Positions 33,131-41,156 of a DNA stretch of 64,000 bases are shown one piece after another. A model generated the notes under the pieces. That model had not been told where the DNA came from and ran no database searches. It saw nothing but the letters and a program-made list of their open reading frames with translations. Each line of letters begins with the position of its first letter. The first letter of the stretch is position 1. The stretch is from Kitasatospora sp. NBC_01250 (lineage in GTDB: Bacteria; Actinomycetota; Actinomycetes; Streptomycetales; Streptomycetaceae), in assembly GCF_036226465.1 (NCBI RefSeq), contig NZ_CP108476.1, positions 3,038,001 to 3,102,000 of the forward strand. The letters are read 5' to 3'. A program made the position numbers and the translations under genes.

Positions 33131-33661
33131 GGCGGCACTCTATCGCAGCCACTTTATGACTTCGATCGTCAATTGTCGTCATCTTTATTACCCCTATTCT
33201 CCCCCACCTATTTTGGCAATCTCGGACACATCAGCAGAAATAGCGGGAAGCCTTGGGAATCGATCTCGACAGATCGATTGACTCGGCATGACTGACGTGA
33301 TTGACTCCCTTCACCGCAAGGCCTCGCACCTCCCGAGCACCTCCCCGAGCATCGCCCGCGCACCACCCGAGCAAGCTCCCGCGCACCGCCCAGCGCCACA
33401 CCCCAGACCCGGTCCGGGGCCGCCATCCGCCCGGCCGCCCCCGACCGCCGGCTCACCGCCCGCCGACGTGCGCGATGCCGTCACCGCCGGTGAGCCCCCG
33501 CAACCCGGGGCCGAGCGACCACATCCCCCGGTCGCCCGGCCCCGGGCGCGGCCACCGAGGCTGCCTCCCACGGTCCGACCCCTCACCACGAGCCGCGCCC
33601 CGGCCACCTTGACCACCCCGACCGCGCGAGAGCAACCACGACGACCGAGTGAGGACCCGCG
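33131..33661. other. 531-base gap with AT-rich block and doubtful small ORF
   Basis: Positions 33145-33300 are unusually AT-rich for this genome and probably hold promoters, one for the amidohydrolase and possibly one for the oxidoreductase at 33662. An open frame of 125 codons (33288-33665, +) ends in an ATGA overlap with that gene. Its product is mostly Pro/Arg/Ala, it has no ribosome site and its third-position GC is lower than in real neighbours. It is more likely an untranslated leader than a gene. No operator of the phosphonate type is seen here. Confidence 0.5.
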
Positions 33662-35059
33662 ATGACCAGCTCCCCCGCCCTGTCCGGCGCCGACCTGTCG
33701 AGAGCGGCCACCGGGGCCGCCGCCGCCCTGCGAGCCGCGCTCGCCGGAGAGGTCCTGATGGCCGCCGACCCCGGTTACCGGGAGGCCCGGCAGCTCTGGA
33801 ACGCCGCGGTGGACCACCGGCCCGCGGTGCTCGCCCGCTGCACCGGCGAGCCGGACGTGGTGGCCGCGGTGCGGATCGCCCGCGAGCATGGTCTGCCGCT
33901 CTCGGTGCGCGGCGGCGGCCACGACTGGGCCGGGCGCGCGCTGCGCGAGGGCGGGGTGGTGCTCGACCTGTCCGGGCTGCGCGAGGTGACGGTGGATCCG
34001 GCGAGCGGCACCGCCGAGGTGCAGGGCGGGGTACGGGCCGGGGACGTGATCGGCGCGGCACAGGCGCACGGCTTCGCGCCGGTGACCGGCACGGTCAAGG
34101 CGGTCGGCGTGACGGGGCTGACCCTGGGCGGCGGTTACGGGCTGCTCGCCGGTGCGCACGGGCTGGCCTGCGACAACCTGCTGAGCGCCCGGGTGGTGCT
34201 GGCCGACGGCCGCGCGGTGACCGCGAGCCCCGAGGAGAACCCGGACCTGTTCTGGGCGCTGCGCGGCGGCGGCGGCAACTTCGGCGTGCTGACCTCGCTG
34301 CGCCTCCGGGTGCACCCGCTCACCACGGTGACCAGCGGCCTGCTGCTCTACCCGCTGGAGCGGGCGGCAGCCGTGCTGCGCCACCACGCCGAGATCGTCG
34401 CCGAGGCGCCGGACGAACTCACCGTGATGGCGGGCTTCTTCGCGGTGCCGGACGCCGAGCCGCTGGCCTTCCTGCTGCCGCTCTGGGCCGGCGAGCCGGC
34501 CGCCGCCGCACCCTGGGCCTCACTGCTGGCGAAGCTGGGCGGCGCGGTGGCCGGGGAGTTCACCCAGGTGCCCTACCTCCAGGTGGCCGGCCTCTTCGAC
34601 GACAGCGTCGCGAACGGCCGGCACACCGAGATGCGCACCCGCTGGCTGCCCGCGCTGGGCGAGGAGTCCATCGCCGTGCTGACCGAGGCCGCCGCCCGGA
34701 TGGCGGCGCCGTACTCCGGGATCTTCCTGCACCACTTCCACGGCGCGGCGAGCCGGGTGCCGCCGGCCGACACCGCCTTCGGACTGCGCCAGGACCACCT
34801 GCTGGTGGAGATCGCGGCCTCCTGGGCGCCGGGCGACATCGCGGGCGAGGCGCACCGGCAGTGGGCCCGCCGGCTCTCCGCGGACCTGGCCGGGCACGCG
34901 CTGCCGGGCGGCTACCCCAACCTGATGGGCGCGGACGAGAGCGAGCGCGCGCTGCTCGGCTTCGGGGCCAACGCCGAGCGGCTGCTGGCCGTCAAGCGCC
35001 GCTTCGACCCGGCGGCCGTCTTCTCCGGCGTGCCCGCCCTGCCGGCCGGCAACGGCTGA
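33662..35059 (+). CDS. FAD-linked oxidoreductase, berberine-bridge-enzyme-like
   Basis: The 465-residue flavoprotein has a PCMH-type FAD domain (residues about 50-220) with CTGEPDVVAAVRIAREHGLPLSVRGGGHDWAGRA. The His of GGGH is the usual 8-alpha FAD attachment residue. The second attachment Cys of bicovalent members is absent: the matching segment reads TVKAVGVTGLTLGGGYG, so only single covalent linkage is expected. The C-terminal substrate domain ends in the BBE element (NLMGADESERALLGFGANAERLLAVKRRFDPAAVF). It oxidises an alcohol, sugar or amine with oxygen. It precedes the phosphonate dioxygenase fusion by 278 bases and may or may not be part of that function. Confidence 0.86.
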   Translation: MTSSPALSGADLSRAATGAAAALRAALAGEVLMAADPGYREARQLWNAAVDHRPAVLARCTGEPDVVAAVRIAREHGLPLSVRGGGHDWAGRALREGGVVLDLSGLREVTVDPASGTAEVQGGVRAGDVIGAAQAHGFAPVTGTVKAVGVTGLTLGGGYGLLAGAHGLACDNLLSARVVLADGRAVTASPEENPDLFWALRGGGGNFGVLTSLRLRVHPLTTVTSGLLLYPLERAAAVLRHHAEIVAEAPDELTVMAGFFAVPDAEPLAFLLPLWAGEPAAAAPWASLLAKLGGAVAGEFTQVPYLQVAGLFDDSVANGRHTEMRTRWLPALGEESIAVLTEAAARMAAPYSGIFLHHFHGAASRVPPADTAFGLRQDHLLVEIAASWAPGDIAGEAHRQWARRLSADLAGHALPGGYPNLMGADESERALLGFGANAERLLAVKRRFDPAAVFSGVPALPAGNG

Positions 35060-35284
35060 CACCACCTCCGCACCGGCCGAACCGGAGCACCTCCGCACCA
35101 GCCGAACCGTGCACCCCCGCTCCGGCCGAGCCGGTGCGCCCCTGGACCGGCCCGGCCGCCGCACCTCCTCCCCGGCGGCCGGGCCCCGCCATGCCCCGAC
35201 CACCACGCTGTGGTGCTTTGTTCGGCTGCGCGCCAACTGCGCGCCACTCCGTGCTCACCATCGCCCGAAAGGGTCCTTCCGAGG

Positions 35285-35306
35285 CCAAGTTGGCTATACA
35301 ACTTGG
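35285..35306 (+). promoter_or_regulatory. Phosphonate-regulon operator, site A
   Basis: Perfect inverted repeat ccaagttg-gctata-caacttgg (8-bp arms, 6-base spacer), 32-53 bases before the start of the hydroxylase-oxygenase fusion. It shares the core AAGTTG-GCTnnn-CAACTT with four other sites in the window. The likely ligand is the GntR/UTRA protein encoded at 36989-37813. Confidence 0.85.
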
Positions 35307-35337
35307 CGGCCATCTCACCTGCCGAAGGACCCGTTCC

Positions 35338-36969
35338 ATGTCTGACGCCATCGCGTCGCGCTCCCTGTACTGGCTGCGCGACAACTGCCCGTGCGCCGAG
35401 TGCCGCGACCCGCGCAACGGCCAGAAGCTCTTCCAGATCACCGATCTCCCAGCGGAGTTGGGCATCTCCGCGGAGATCGAGCAGGACGGCCGGCGGGAGG
35501 TGCTCTGGTCCGACGGCCACCGCTCGCGCTACCCGCTCGACTGGTTCGCCGCGCCCGACCGGATCACGCCCGAGCAGCCCGCCACCGGCGACCGCCGCAG
35601 CGAGGCGGGCAAGCGGCTCTGGCGGGCCGCCGACTTCGCCGCCGGGATCCCCGAGGCACGCTGGAGCGACTACCTGGCCGACCCCGCCGAGCGGGCCGCG
35701 GTGCTGCGCGCCGTGCAGCGGCTCGGCTTCGCGGTGCTGCGCGAAGTACCCACCGTGGAGCGGCAGGTGCTTGAGGTCGCGGCGAGCTTCGGCTACGTCC
35801 GGCAGACCAACTACGGCGAGATCTTCGACGTCCGGGTCGAGCCCGACCCCAACAACCTCGCCTTCACCAGCGTGGCGATCAGCCCGCACACCGACAACCC
35901 CTACCGCGACCCGGTGCCCACCCTGCAACTGCTGCACTGCCTGGAGAACGCCGCGGCCGGCGGTGACTCGGGCCTGGTCGACGGCTTCCAGGCCGCCGCA
36001 CTGCTGCGCGCCGAGGCCCCGGCCGACTTCGAGGTGCTGACCCGCACCCTGGTGCCGTTCGTCTTCCGCGACCGCGACACCGAGCTGCGCGCGGACCGGC
36101 CGCTGATCGGGACCGACCCGCTGGGGCGGATCCGCGAGGTGCGGTTCAACAACCGCTCGATCGGCCGACTCCAGCTGCCCGACGCCGAGTTGGACGCCTT
36201 CTACACCGCCTACCGGAAGTTCGCCGCGATCACCCTGCGCCCCGAGCTGCAGCTGGACTTCCGGCTCGACCCAGGCGACTGCCTGATCTTCGACAACGTC
36301 CGTCTGCTGCACGCCCGTACGGCCTTCGAACAGGACGGTCGGCGCCACCTGCAGGGCTGCTACGCCGACCTGGACGGCCTCGCCTCCACCCTCGCCGTAC
36401 TGGACCGGCGCGCCGCCGCGCTGGACCGGATCCAGGAGCTGTTCGAGGGCGCGGGCGCGGCCGAGTACCTGGGCGAGGCGGTCACCCAGGCCGAGCACAT
36501 GCTCCAGGCCGCCGCCCTGGCCCAGCGCGAGGGCGCCCCGGACCACCTGGTGGCGGCGGCCCTGCTGCACGATGTCGGCCACTTCTTCGACAAGGACAGC
36601 CAGGGCGTGATGACGGGCCGTCAGCTGATGGAGGGCCAGGACAACCGCCACAGCCACACCGGCGCCGACTGGCTGGCCCAGTGGTTCGCCCCCGGGGTCA
36701 CCGAGCCGGTGCGGCTGCACGTGTCCGCCAAGCGCTACCTGTGCGCGGTCGAGCCCGCCTACCGGGCGGGGCTCTCCGCGGCCTCCGAGTACACCCTGCA
36801 GGTGCAGGGCGGCCCGATGACCCCGGAGCAGGCCGCCGCCTTCGCCGAACTGCCGGGCGCAGCAGAGGCGGTGGCGGTGCGGCGGTGGGACGACGCGGCC
36901 AAGGTGGCCGACGCGGACACCCCCGGCTTCGAGCACTTCCGGCCGCTGCTCGCCAGGCTGCTGGACTGA
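35338..36969 (+). CDS. Phosphonate hydroxylase-oxygenase fusion (TmpA-like + PhnZ/TmpB-like)
   Basis: One 543-residue chain joins two enzymes of oxidative C-P cleavage that are normally separate. Residues 1-60 are the zinc domain of gamma-butyrobetaine-hydroxylase-like enzymes (Cys17, Cys19, Cys22 and His61). Residues 100-345 are the Fe/2-oxoglutarate core with His184, Asp186 and His325. Residues 365-543 are an HD-domain mixed-valent diiron oxygenase. Its Y-x-x-E lid is Tyr377/Glu380; its metal ligands are His387, His411-Asp412, His438, His461 and Asp518/519; and Lys465 (HVSAKRYL) matches the phosphonate-binding Lys of PhnZ. Known relatives hydroxylate an aminoalkyl phosphonate and then cleave it to phosphate plus glycine or betaine. 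The exact substrate (AEP, N-methylated AEP, TMAEP) is inference. Start ATG has gaagga upstream. Operator site A precedes it. Confidence 0.9.
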   Translation: MSDAIASRSLYWLRDNCPCAECRDPRNGQKLFQITDLPAELGISAEIEQDGRREVLWSDGHRSRYPLDWFAAPDRITPEQPATGDRRSEAGKRLWRAADFAAGIPEARWSDYLADPAERAAVLRAVQRLGFAVLREVPTVERQVLEVAASFGYVRQTNYGEIFDVRVEPDPNNLAFTSVAISPHTDNPYRDPVPTLQLLHCLENAAAGGDSGLVDGFQAAALLRAEAPADFEVLTRTLVPFVFRDRDTELRADRPLIGTDPLGRIREVRFNNRSIGRLQLPDAELDAFYTAYRKFAAITLRPELQLDFRLDPGDCLIFDNVRLLHARTAFEQDGRRHLQGCYADLDGLASTLAVLDRRAAALDRIQELFEGAGAAEYLGEAVTQAEHMLQAAALAQREGAPDHLVAAALLHDVGHFFDKDSQGVMTGRQLMEGQDNRHSHTGADWLAQWFAPGVTEPVRLHVSAKRYLCAVEPAYRAGLSAASEYTLQVQGGPMTPEQAAAFAELPGAAEAVAVRRWDDAAKVADADTPGFEHFRPLLARLLD

Positions 36970-36988
36970 GCACCGACCGGTCGGGCCG

Positions 36989-37813
36989 TCAGTCGCCCGC
37001 CCGCGCGTGCCGCGAGAGCGCCGAGGTGACCATCGAGTTGTGCACGCTGAAGGCGACCGTGCCCGGCAGGTAGCGGTCCTGCGACCACTCCACCGGGCAC
37101 CCGGTGGGGTCGGTCGTGCGGCGGCGCTCGCGCAGCAGCGGGGCGCCGCGCCGGCAGCCGAGCAGCTTGGCGTCCTCGGCGTTGGCGGCCACCACGTCGA
37201 TGGTGTGGTCGGCGTCGGTGAACAGGATGCCGTGCTCCCGCAGGTGCTCGGTGTGCGAGACCACGTCCGGCGGCAGCTGGGCCACCAGCACTCCGACGTG
37301 CGGCGGGTAGACGGTGCGCTCGACCATCACCGCGCTGCCCGACAGGGTGCGCAGCCGCAGCGTCACGTAGACCTCGGCGCCCGGCGCGAGGCGCAGCTGC
37401 TCGCGCTCGGCGGCGTCGGCCGGGCGGCGCACCAGCGACTCCAGCCGGCCGCCGGGCTCCTCGCCCATCGCGCGGGCCCAGTGGGTGAAGCTCAGCAGCT
37501 CGGAGAAGCTCTGCACCCGGGCGTTGCCGAGCACCACCCGCCGGGTGCCGCGCCGCGAGGTCACCAGGCCGTCGGCGCGCAGCACCGCCAGCGCCTGGCG
37601 CACCGTGCCGCGCGAGACGCCGTACCGCTCGGCCAGCGCGCCTTCGGCGGGCAGCCGGCCCGCCTCGCCGTAGGCGCCGGTGGTGATCGCCTCCCGCAGG
37701 TCGGCCGCGACCTGGCGGTACAGGGCGCCGCCGGCGGCACCACCGTCCGGCGTCTCCTGCACCTCCTGCCCGTCGAGCTGCATAGCGCTCCCGGTCACCG
37801 TGCCTCCCACCAC
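36989..37813 (-). CDS. GntR-family regulator with UTRA domain (PhnF/HutC type)
   Basis: The 274-residue protein has the winged helix ALYRQVAADLREAITTGAYGEAGRLPAEGALAERYGVSRGTVRQALAVLRADGLVTSRRGTRRVV at residues about 30-95, and a C-terminal UTRA ligand domain (about 115-260) with WSQDRYLPG. HutC/PhnF-type members sense amino acids, sugars or phosphonates. It lies between the fusion gene (convergent) and the importer operon (divergent), and a site of the shared inverted repeat sits in the divergent promoter. It is therefore the natural candidate for the regulon repressor. Several starts are possible: GTG 37813, GTG 37798 or ATG about 37780; gggagg precedes the second. Confidence 0.88.
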   Translation of the reverse strand: MVGGTVTGSAMQLDGQEVQETPDGGAAGGALYRQVAADLREAITTGAYGEAGRLPAEGALAERYGVSRGTVRQALAVLRADGLVTSRRGTRRVVLGNARVQSFSELLSFTHWARAMGEEPGGRLESLVRRPADAAEREQLRLAPGAEVYVTLRLRTLSGSAVMVERTVYPPHVGVLVAQLPPDVVSHTEHLREHGILFTDADHTIDVVAANAEDAKLLGCRRGAPLLRERRRTTDPTGCPVEWSQDRYLPGTVAFSVHNSMVTSALSRHARAGD

Positions 37814-38007
37814 CAGATCCCCCCTCGACTTCGGTCTCCTTGCGACTTCAGTGTCCCGCGCGCCCGGCCCTCAGGCCTCAGGGTCTCGTGCAGCTCAGGA
37901 CGTTCCGACCATATCCGCTTCGCGCGGGCCCCCGGCGCGGCGGATGGGCGGATATCGGCCGACCGGCCTTGACCGTTCCCACAGCCGACCCCTGTTCTGG
38001 GGCGCCC

Positions 38008-38029
38008 GTTCACCTTCTGGTCACCAAGC
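38008..38029 (+). promoter_or_regulatory. PHO box (PhoP site) of the phosphonate importer operon
   Basis: Two adjoining 11-base direct repeats, GTTCACCTTCT and GGTCACCAAGC, agree closely with the Streptomyces PhoP repeat unit G(G/T)TCAYYYR(G/C)G. They lie 128-150 bases before the substrate-binding protein gene and 27 bases before operator site B. PhoP should activate the importer under phosphate limitation, while the GntR protein responds to the substrate. This 344-base gap (37814-38157) also carries the GntR gene's own promoter. Confidence 0.75.
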
Positions 38030-38055
38030 TCCGGCGTACTGTCCGGTGTCGGACG

Positions 38056-38073
38056 AAGTTGGCTGACCAACTT
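38056..38073 (+). promoter_or_regulatory. Phosphonate-regulon operator, site B
   Basis: AAGTTG-GCTGAC-CAACTT: perfect 6-bp arms with the same 6-base spacer as sites A, C and D. It lies in the divergent promoter between the GntR gene and the importer operon, 85-102 bases before the first importer gene, so it could mediate both autoregulation and importer control. Confidence 0.85.
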
Positions 38074-38157
38074 GATCCCGGCTCCCTTTCCTCGCAGTCG
38101 CAGCCCCGCATCCTGCCCCTTGCGACCCCTGCGCACCTCGATCCAGGAGATCCTCCC

Positions 38158-39315
38158 GTGACCGTGCACCGTGCCCGTGCCGCCGCCTTCGCGGCGGTGC
38201 TGACCGCCGCCGCGCTCTCCCTCACCGCCTGCGGTTCCGCCAGCAGCTCCTCGACCGCGAGCAGCGGCGGCAAGGACGCGAAGACCGCCACCTCGGCCGC
38301 CGACTTCGGCGGCATGGACGCGCTGGTCGCCGCCGCCAAGAAGGAGGGGAACCTGCACGTCATCACCCTCCCGCGGGACTGGGCCAACTACGGCACCCTG
38401 ATGGACGGCTTCACCAAGAAGTACGGCATCAAGATCGAGGACGAGAACCCGGACGGCTCCAGCCAGGACGAGATCAACGCGATCACCTCCCGCAAGGGCC
38501 AGAACCGCGCGCCCGACGTGGTCGACCTGGGCAGCGCCTTCGCGATCTCCGGCACCCAGCAGGGCCTGTTCGCGCCGTACAAGGTCGCGGGCTTCGACCA
38601 GATCCCGGCCTCCATGAAGGACGCCAACGGCAACACCTACAACGACTACGGCGGCTACATCTCGATCGGCTGCGACGCCAAGAAGGTCAACCCCTGCCCG
38701 CAGACCTTCGCGGACCTGCTGAACCCGGCCTACAAGGGCATGGTCGCCCTCAACGGCAACCCGACCAAGGCCAACGCCGCGCTCAGCGCCGTCTGGGCGG
38801 CCTCGCTGGCCAACGGCGGTTCGCTGGACAACATCCAGCCCGGCATCGACTTCTTCGGCAAGCTGAAGCAGATCGGCAACTTCAACCCGGTCGAGGCCAC
38901 CTCCGCCACCGTGCAGAACGGCGAGACCCCGATCACCATCGACTGGTCGTACCTGAACACCGGCTACACCAGCCAGTACGCCAGCAAGGGCATCGACTGG
39001 AAGGTCTCGATCCCCTCGGACGGCAGCTTCGCCCAGTACTACAACCAGGCGATCAACAAGGACGCGCCGCACCCGGCCGCCGCCCGCCTGTGGGAGGAGT
39101 ACCTCTACAGCGCCGAGGGCCAGAACGGCTTCCTGGGCGGCTACGCCACCCCGGCCCTGTTCGACTCGATGAAGACCGCCGGCACCCTGGACGCGACCGC
39201 CGTCGCCAAGCTGCCGAACATCGCCAAGCCGTTCACCACCTTCCCGTCCCAGTCGCAGCAGGACGCCGCCAAGACGGCCATCACGTCCAACTGGGCCAAG
39301 GCCATCGGGGGCTGA
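38158..39315 (+). CDS. 2-aminoethylphosphonate-type ABC importer, binding lipoprotein
   Basis: The extracytoplasmic receptor of the importer. The signal peptide ends in the lipobox LTAC with Cys25 as the lipid anchor; a Ser/Lys-rich tether of about 25 residues follows. The mature part has the fold of iron/polyamine/AEP-type binding proteins (family 1/6), with LVAAAKKEGNLHVITLPRDWANYGTLMDGFTKKYGIKIEDENPDGSSQDEINAI at its start. Start GTG 38158 has aggaga seven bases upstream. The ligand is predicted as an organophosphonate from context (fusion enzyme, GntR, PHO box); the sequence family alone would also allow other small anions. Confidence 0.85.
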   Translation: MTVHRARAAAFAAVLTAAALSLTACGSASSSSTASSGGKDAKTATSAADFGGMDALVAAAKKEGNLHVITLPRDWANYGTLMDGFTKKYGIKIEDENPDGSSQDEINAITSRKGQNRAPDVVDLGSAFAISGTQQGLFAPYKVAGFDQIPASMKDANGNTYNDYGGYISIGCDAKKVNPCPQTFADLLNPAYKGMVALNGNPTKANAALSAVWAASLANGGSLDNIQPGIDFFGKLKQIGNFNPVEATSATVQNGETPITIDWSYLNTGYTSQYASKGIDWKVSIPSDGSFAQYYNQAINKDAPHPAAARLWEEYLYSAEGQNGFLGGYATPALFDSMKTAGTLDATAVAKLPNIAKPFTTFPSQSQQDAAKTAITSNWAKAIGG

Positions 39316-39323
39316 CCCACACC

Positions 39324-40298
39324 ATGACTACGGCTCCCACCCCGGTGCCGGCCCCCGCCGCCGTTGACAGCAACGGCGGCGCGGGGACCCCCGGTACCGC
39401 TCCCGCTTCCGAGGCCGCCCCCACGGCCGACCGCCCCAAGGGCGGCAAGCGCCGCTCGGGCAACCGTGCCTGGCTCGGCGCGCTGCCCCTGATGGTCTTC
39501 TTCGCCATCGGGTTCGGCCTGCCCGCCGTCGCGATCGCCATCGGCGCGTTCACCACCTCCTCCGACGCCCCGGGCGGCGGCGGTACCTTCACCCTCTCCA
39601 ACCTCACCGCCTCGCTCCAGGGCGCCTACTTCACCGCGCTGCTCGGCAGTGTCAAGCTCTCCGCGCTGACCGCCCTGATCGGCACCGTGATCGGCCTGCC
39701 GCTGGCCCAGGCGGTGGCCACCTCCCGGTTCCGCATCGTGCGCGAGGCGGTGCTGTCCGGCTCCGGCGTGCTGGCCAACTTCGGCGGCGTGCCGCTGGCG
39801 TTCATGTTCGTGGCCACCCTCGGCAACGCGGGCGAGGTCACCACCGGCCTGGGTCTGAAGAAGTACGGCTGGAGCCTGTACACCTTCGACGGTCTCGCGA
39901 TCGTCTACCTGTACTTCCTGATCCCGCTGATGATCCTCACCATCACCCCGGCCCTGGAGGGCCTGCGGGTGCAGTGGCGCGAGGCCGCCGCCAACAACGG
40001 CGCGACCACCTTCCAGTACTGGCGGTACGTGGCGCTGCCGGTGCTGCTGCCCTCGCTGCTGGGCGGCTACGTGCTGCTCTTCGGCGCCTCGTTCGCCGCG
40101 TACGCCACCGCCGAGGCCATGGTCGGCAGCTCGATCCCGCTGATCTCGATGCAGATCGGCGACGCGCTCTCCGGCAACGTGCTGGTCGGCCAGGGCAACC
40201 TGGCCCTCGCGCTCGGCCTCGACATGATCGTGGTGGCCGGCCTGGTGATGGCCGTCTACCTGCCCCTCCAGCGCCGGAGTGCCAAGTGGCTCAGCTGA
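39324..40298 (+). CDS. ABC importer permease 1 (phosphonate)
   Basis: Inner-membrane permease with six or so helices from residue about 50 to 315 and a long Pro/Ala-rich cytosolic N-terminus of 45 residues. The ATPase-coupling EAA-like loop appears as WREAAANNGATTFQYWRYVALPVLLPSLLGGYVLLF near 215-250. The ATG follows the receptor stop by eight bases and the gene overlaps the second permease by 13 bases. Confidence 0.9.
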   Translation: MTTAPTPVPAPAAVDSNGGAGTPGTAPASEAAPTADRPKGGKRRSGNRAWLGALPLMVFFAIGFGLPAVAIAIGAFTTSSDAPGGGGTFTLSNLTASLQGAYFTALLGSVKLSALTALIGTVIGLPLAQAVATSRFRIVREAVLSGSGVLANFGGVPLAFMFVATLGNAGEVTTGLGLKKYGWSLYTFDGLAIVYLYFLIPLMILTITPALEGLRVQWREAAANNGATTFQYWRYVALPVLLPSLLGGYVLLFGASFAAYATAEAMVGSSIPLISMQIGDALSGNVLVGQGNLALALGLDMIVVAGLVMAVYLPLQRRSAKWLS

Positions 40299-41125
40299 AG
40301 ATTCCCGCTCCCCTGAGCCGCCTGCGCGTCGGCCGCGGTCTGGTGCTGCTGATCTGCGGCGTCTACTTCGCGGTGCCGATGGCCGCCTCGCTGTTCTTCA
40401 GCATCGACGACTACCACGGCGGCTTCACCTTCCACGCCTACACCGAGTTGCTCTCCGCGCCCGGCTTCCTGGACAGCCTCTACCTGAGCCTGGAGCTGGC
40501 CGGCGCCACCGTCGTGGTGCTGCTGCTGGTGCTGGTGCCCGCGCTGCTCGCCGCCCGGCTCGGTGCGCCCAGACTGCGCCCGGTGGTGGAGGTGATGTGC
40601 TCGCTGCCGCTGGTCGTCCCGGTGGTCGCGCTCACCACCGGCATCGTCGGGGTGCTGCGCTGGGGCCCGGACTACTTCGCGAACTCGCCGTTCTTCCAGA
40701 CCTTCGTGGCGATCCAGAACCCGGACTTCCCGGTGGTCCTGCTGATCGCCTACGTGCTGATGGCGCTGCCCTTCGCCTACCGGGCGCTGGACGGCGGACT
40801 GCGCGGCGTGGACGTCGTGACGCTGGTGGAGGCGGCCCGCAACTGCGGCGCCAGCTACCCGCGCGCGGTCCTCTCGGTGGTCCTGCCCAACCTGCGCAGC
40901 GCGCTGCTGAGCGCCTCGGTGCTCACCGTGGCCCTGGTGCTCGGCGAGTTCACCACCGCCTCCATCCTCGGCTTCCAGCCCTTCTCGGTGTGGATCAACA
41001 CCTACGGCAAGACCGACGGCCAGATGTCCGTCGCGGTCTCGATGATCAGCCTGATGGTCGTCTGGATCGTGCTGCTGCTGATGTCCGCGCTCGGCAGCGG
41101 CCGCCGCAAGTCCGCGCGTTCCTGA
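40286..41125 (+). CDS. ABC importer permease 2 (phosphonate)
   Basis: Second permease of the pair, 279 residues and six helices. The EAA-like loop is VEAARNCGASYPRAVLSVVLPNLRSALLSASVLT near 180-213. GTG 40286 is chosen because ggag lies six bases upstream and the next ATG would remove the first helix. It overlaps permease 1, as expected for a heterodimeric channel made in equal amounts. Confidence 0.9.
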   Translation: MAQLKIPAPLSRLRVGRGLVLLICGVYFAVPMAASLFFSIDDYHGGFTFHAYTELLSAPGFLDSLYLSLELAGATVVVLLLVLVPALLAARLGAPRLRPVVEVMCSLPLVVPVVALTTGIVGVLRWGPDYFANSPFFQTFVAIQNPDFPVVLLIAYVLMALPFAYRALDGGLRGVDVVTLVEAARNCGASYPRAVLSVVLPNLRSALLSASVLTVALVLGEFTTASILGFQPFSVWINTYGKTDGQMSVAVSMISLMVVWIVLLLMSALGSGRRKSARS

Positions 41126-41156
41126 TCCCCCACGCACTTCTCCAGGAGTTCTTCCC

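Noticed and set aside
33288..33665. Possible 125-residue gene overlapping the oxidoreductase start by ATGA
   Set aside because: The product is mostly Pro/Arg/Ala, third-position GC is low for this genome and no Shine-Dalgarno is present. I describe it within the intergenic entry but do not call it a gene.
35060..35230. PHO box before the hydroxylase-oxygenase fusion
   Set aside because: Only one partial unit (gctcaccatcg near 35253) matches and the neighbouring 11 bases do not, unlike the clear pair at 38008-38029.
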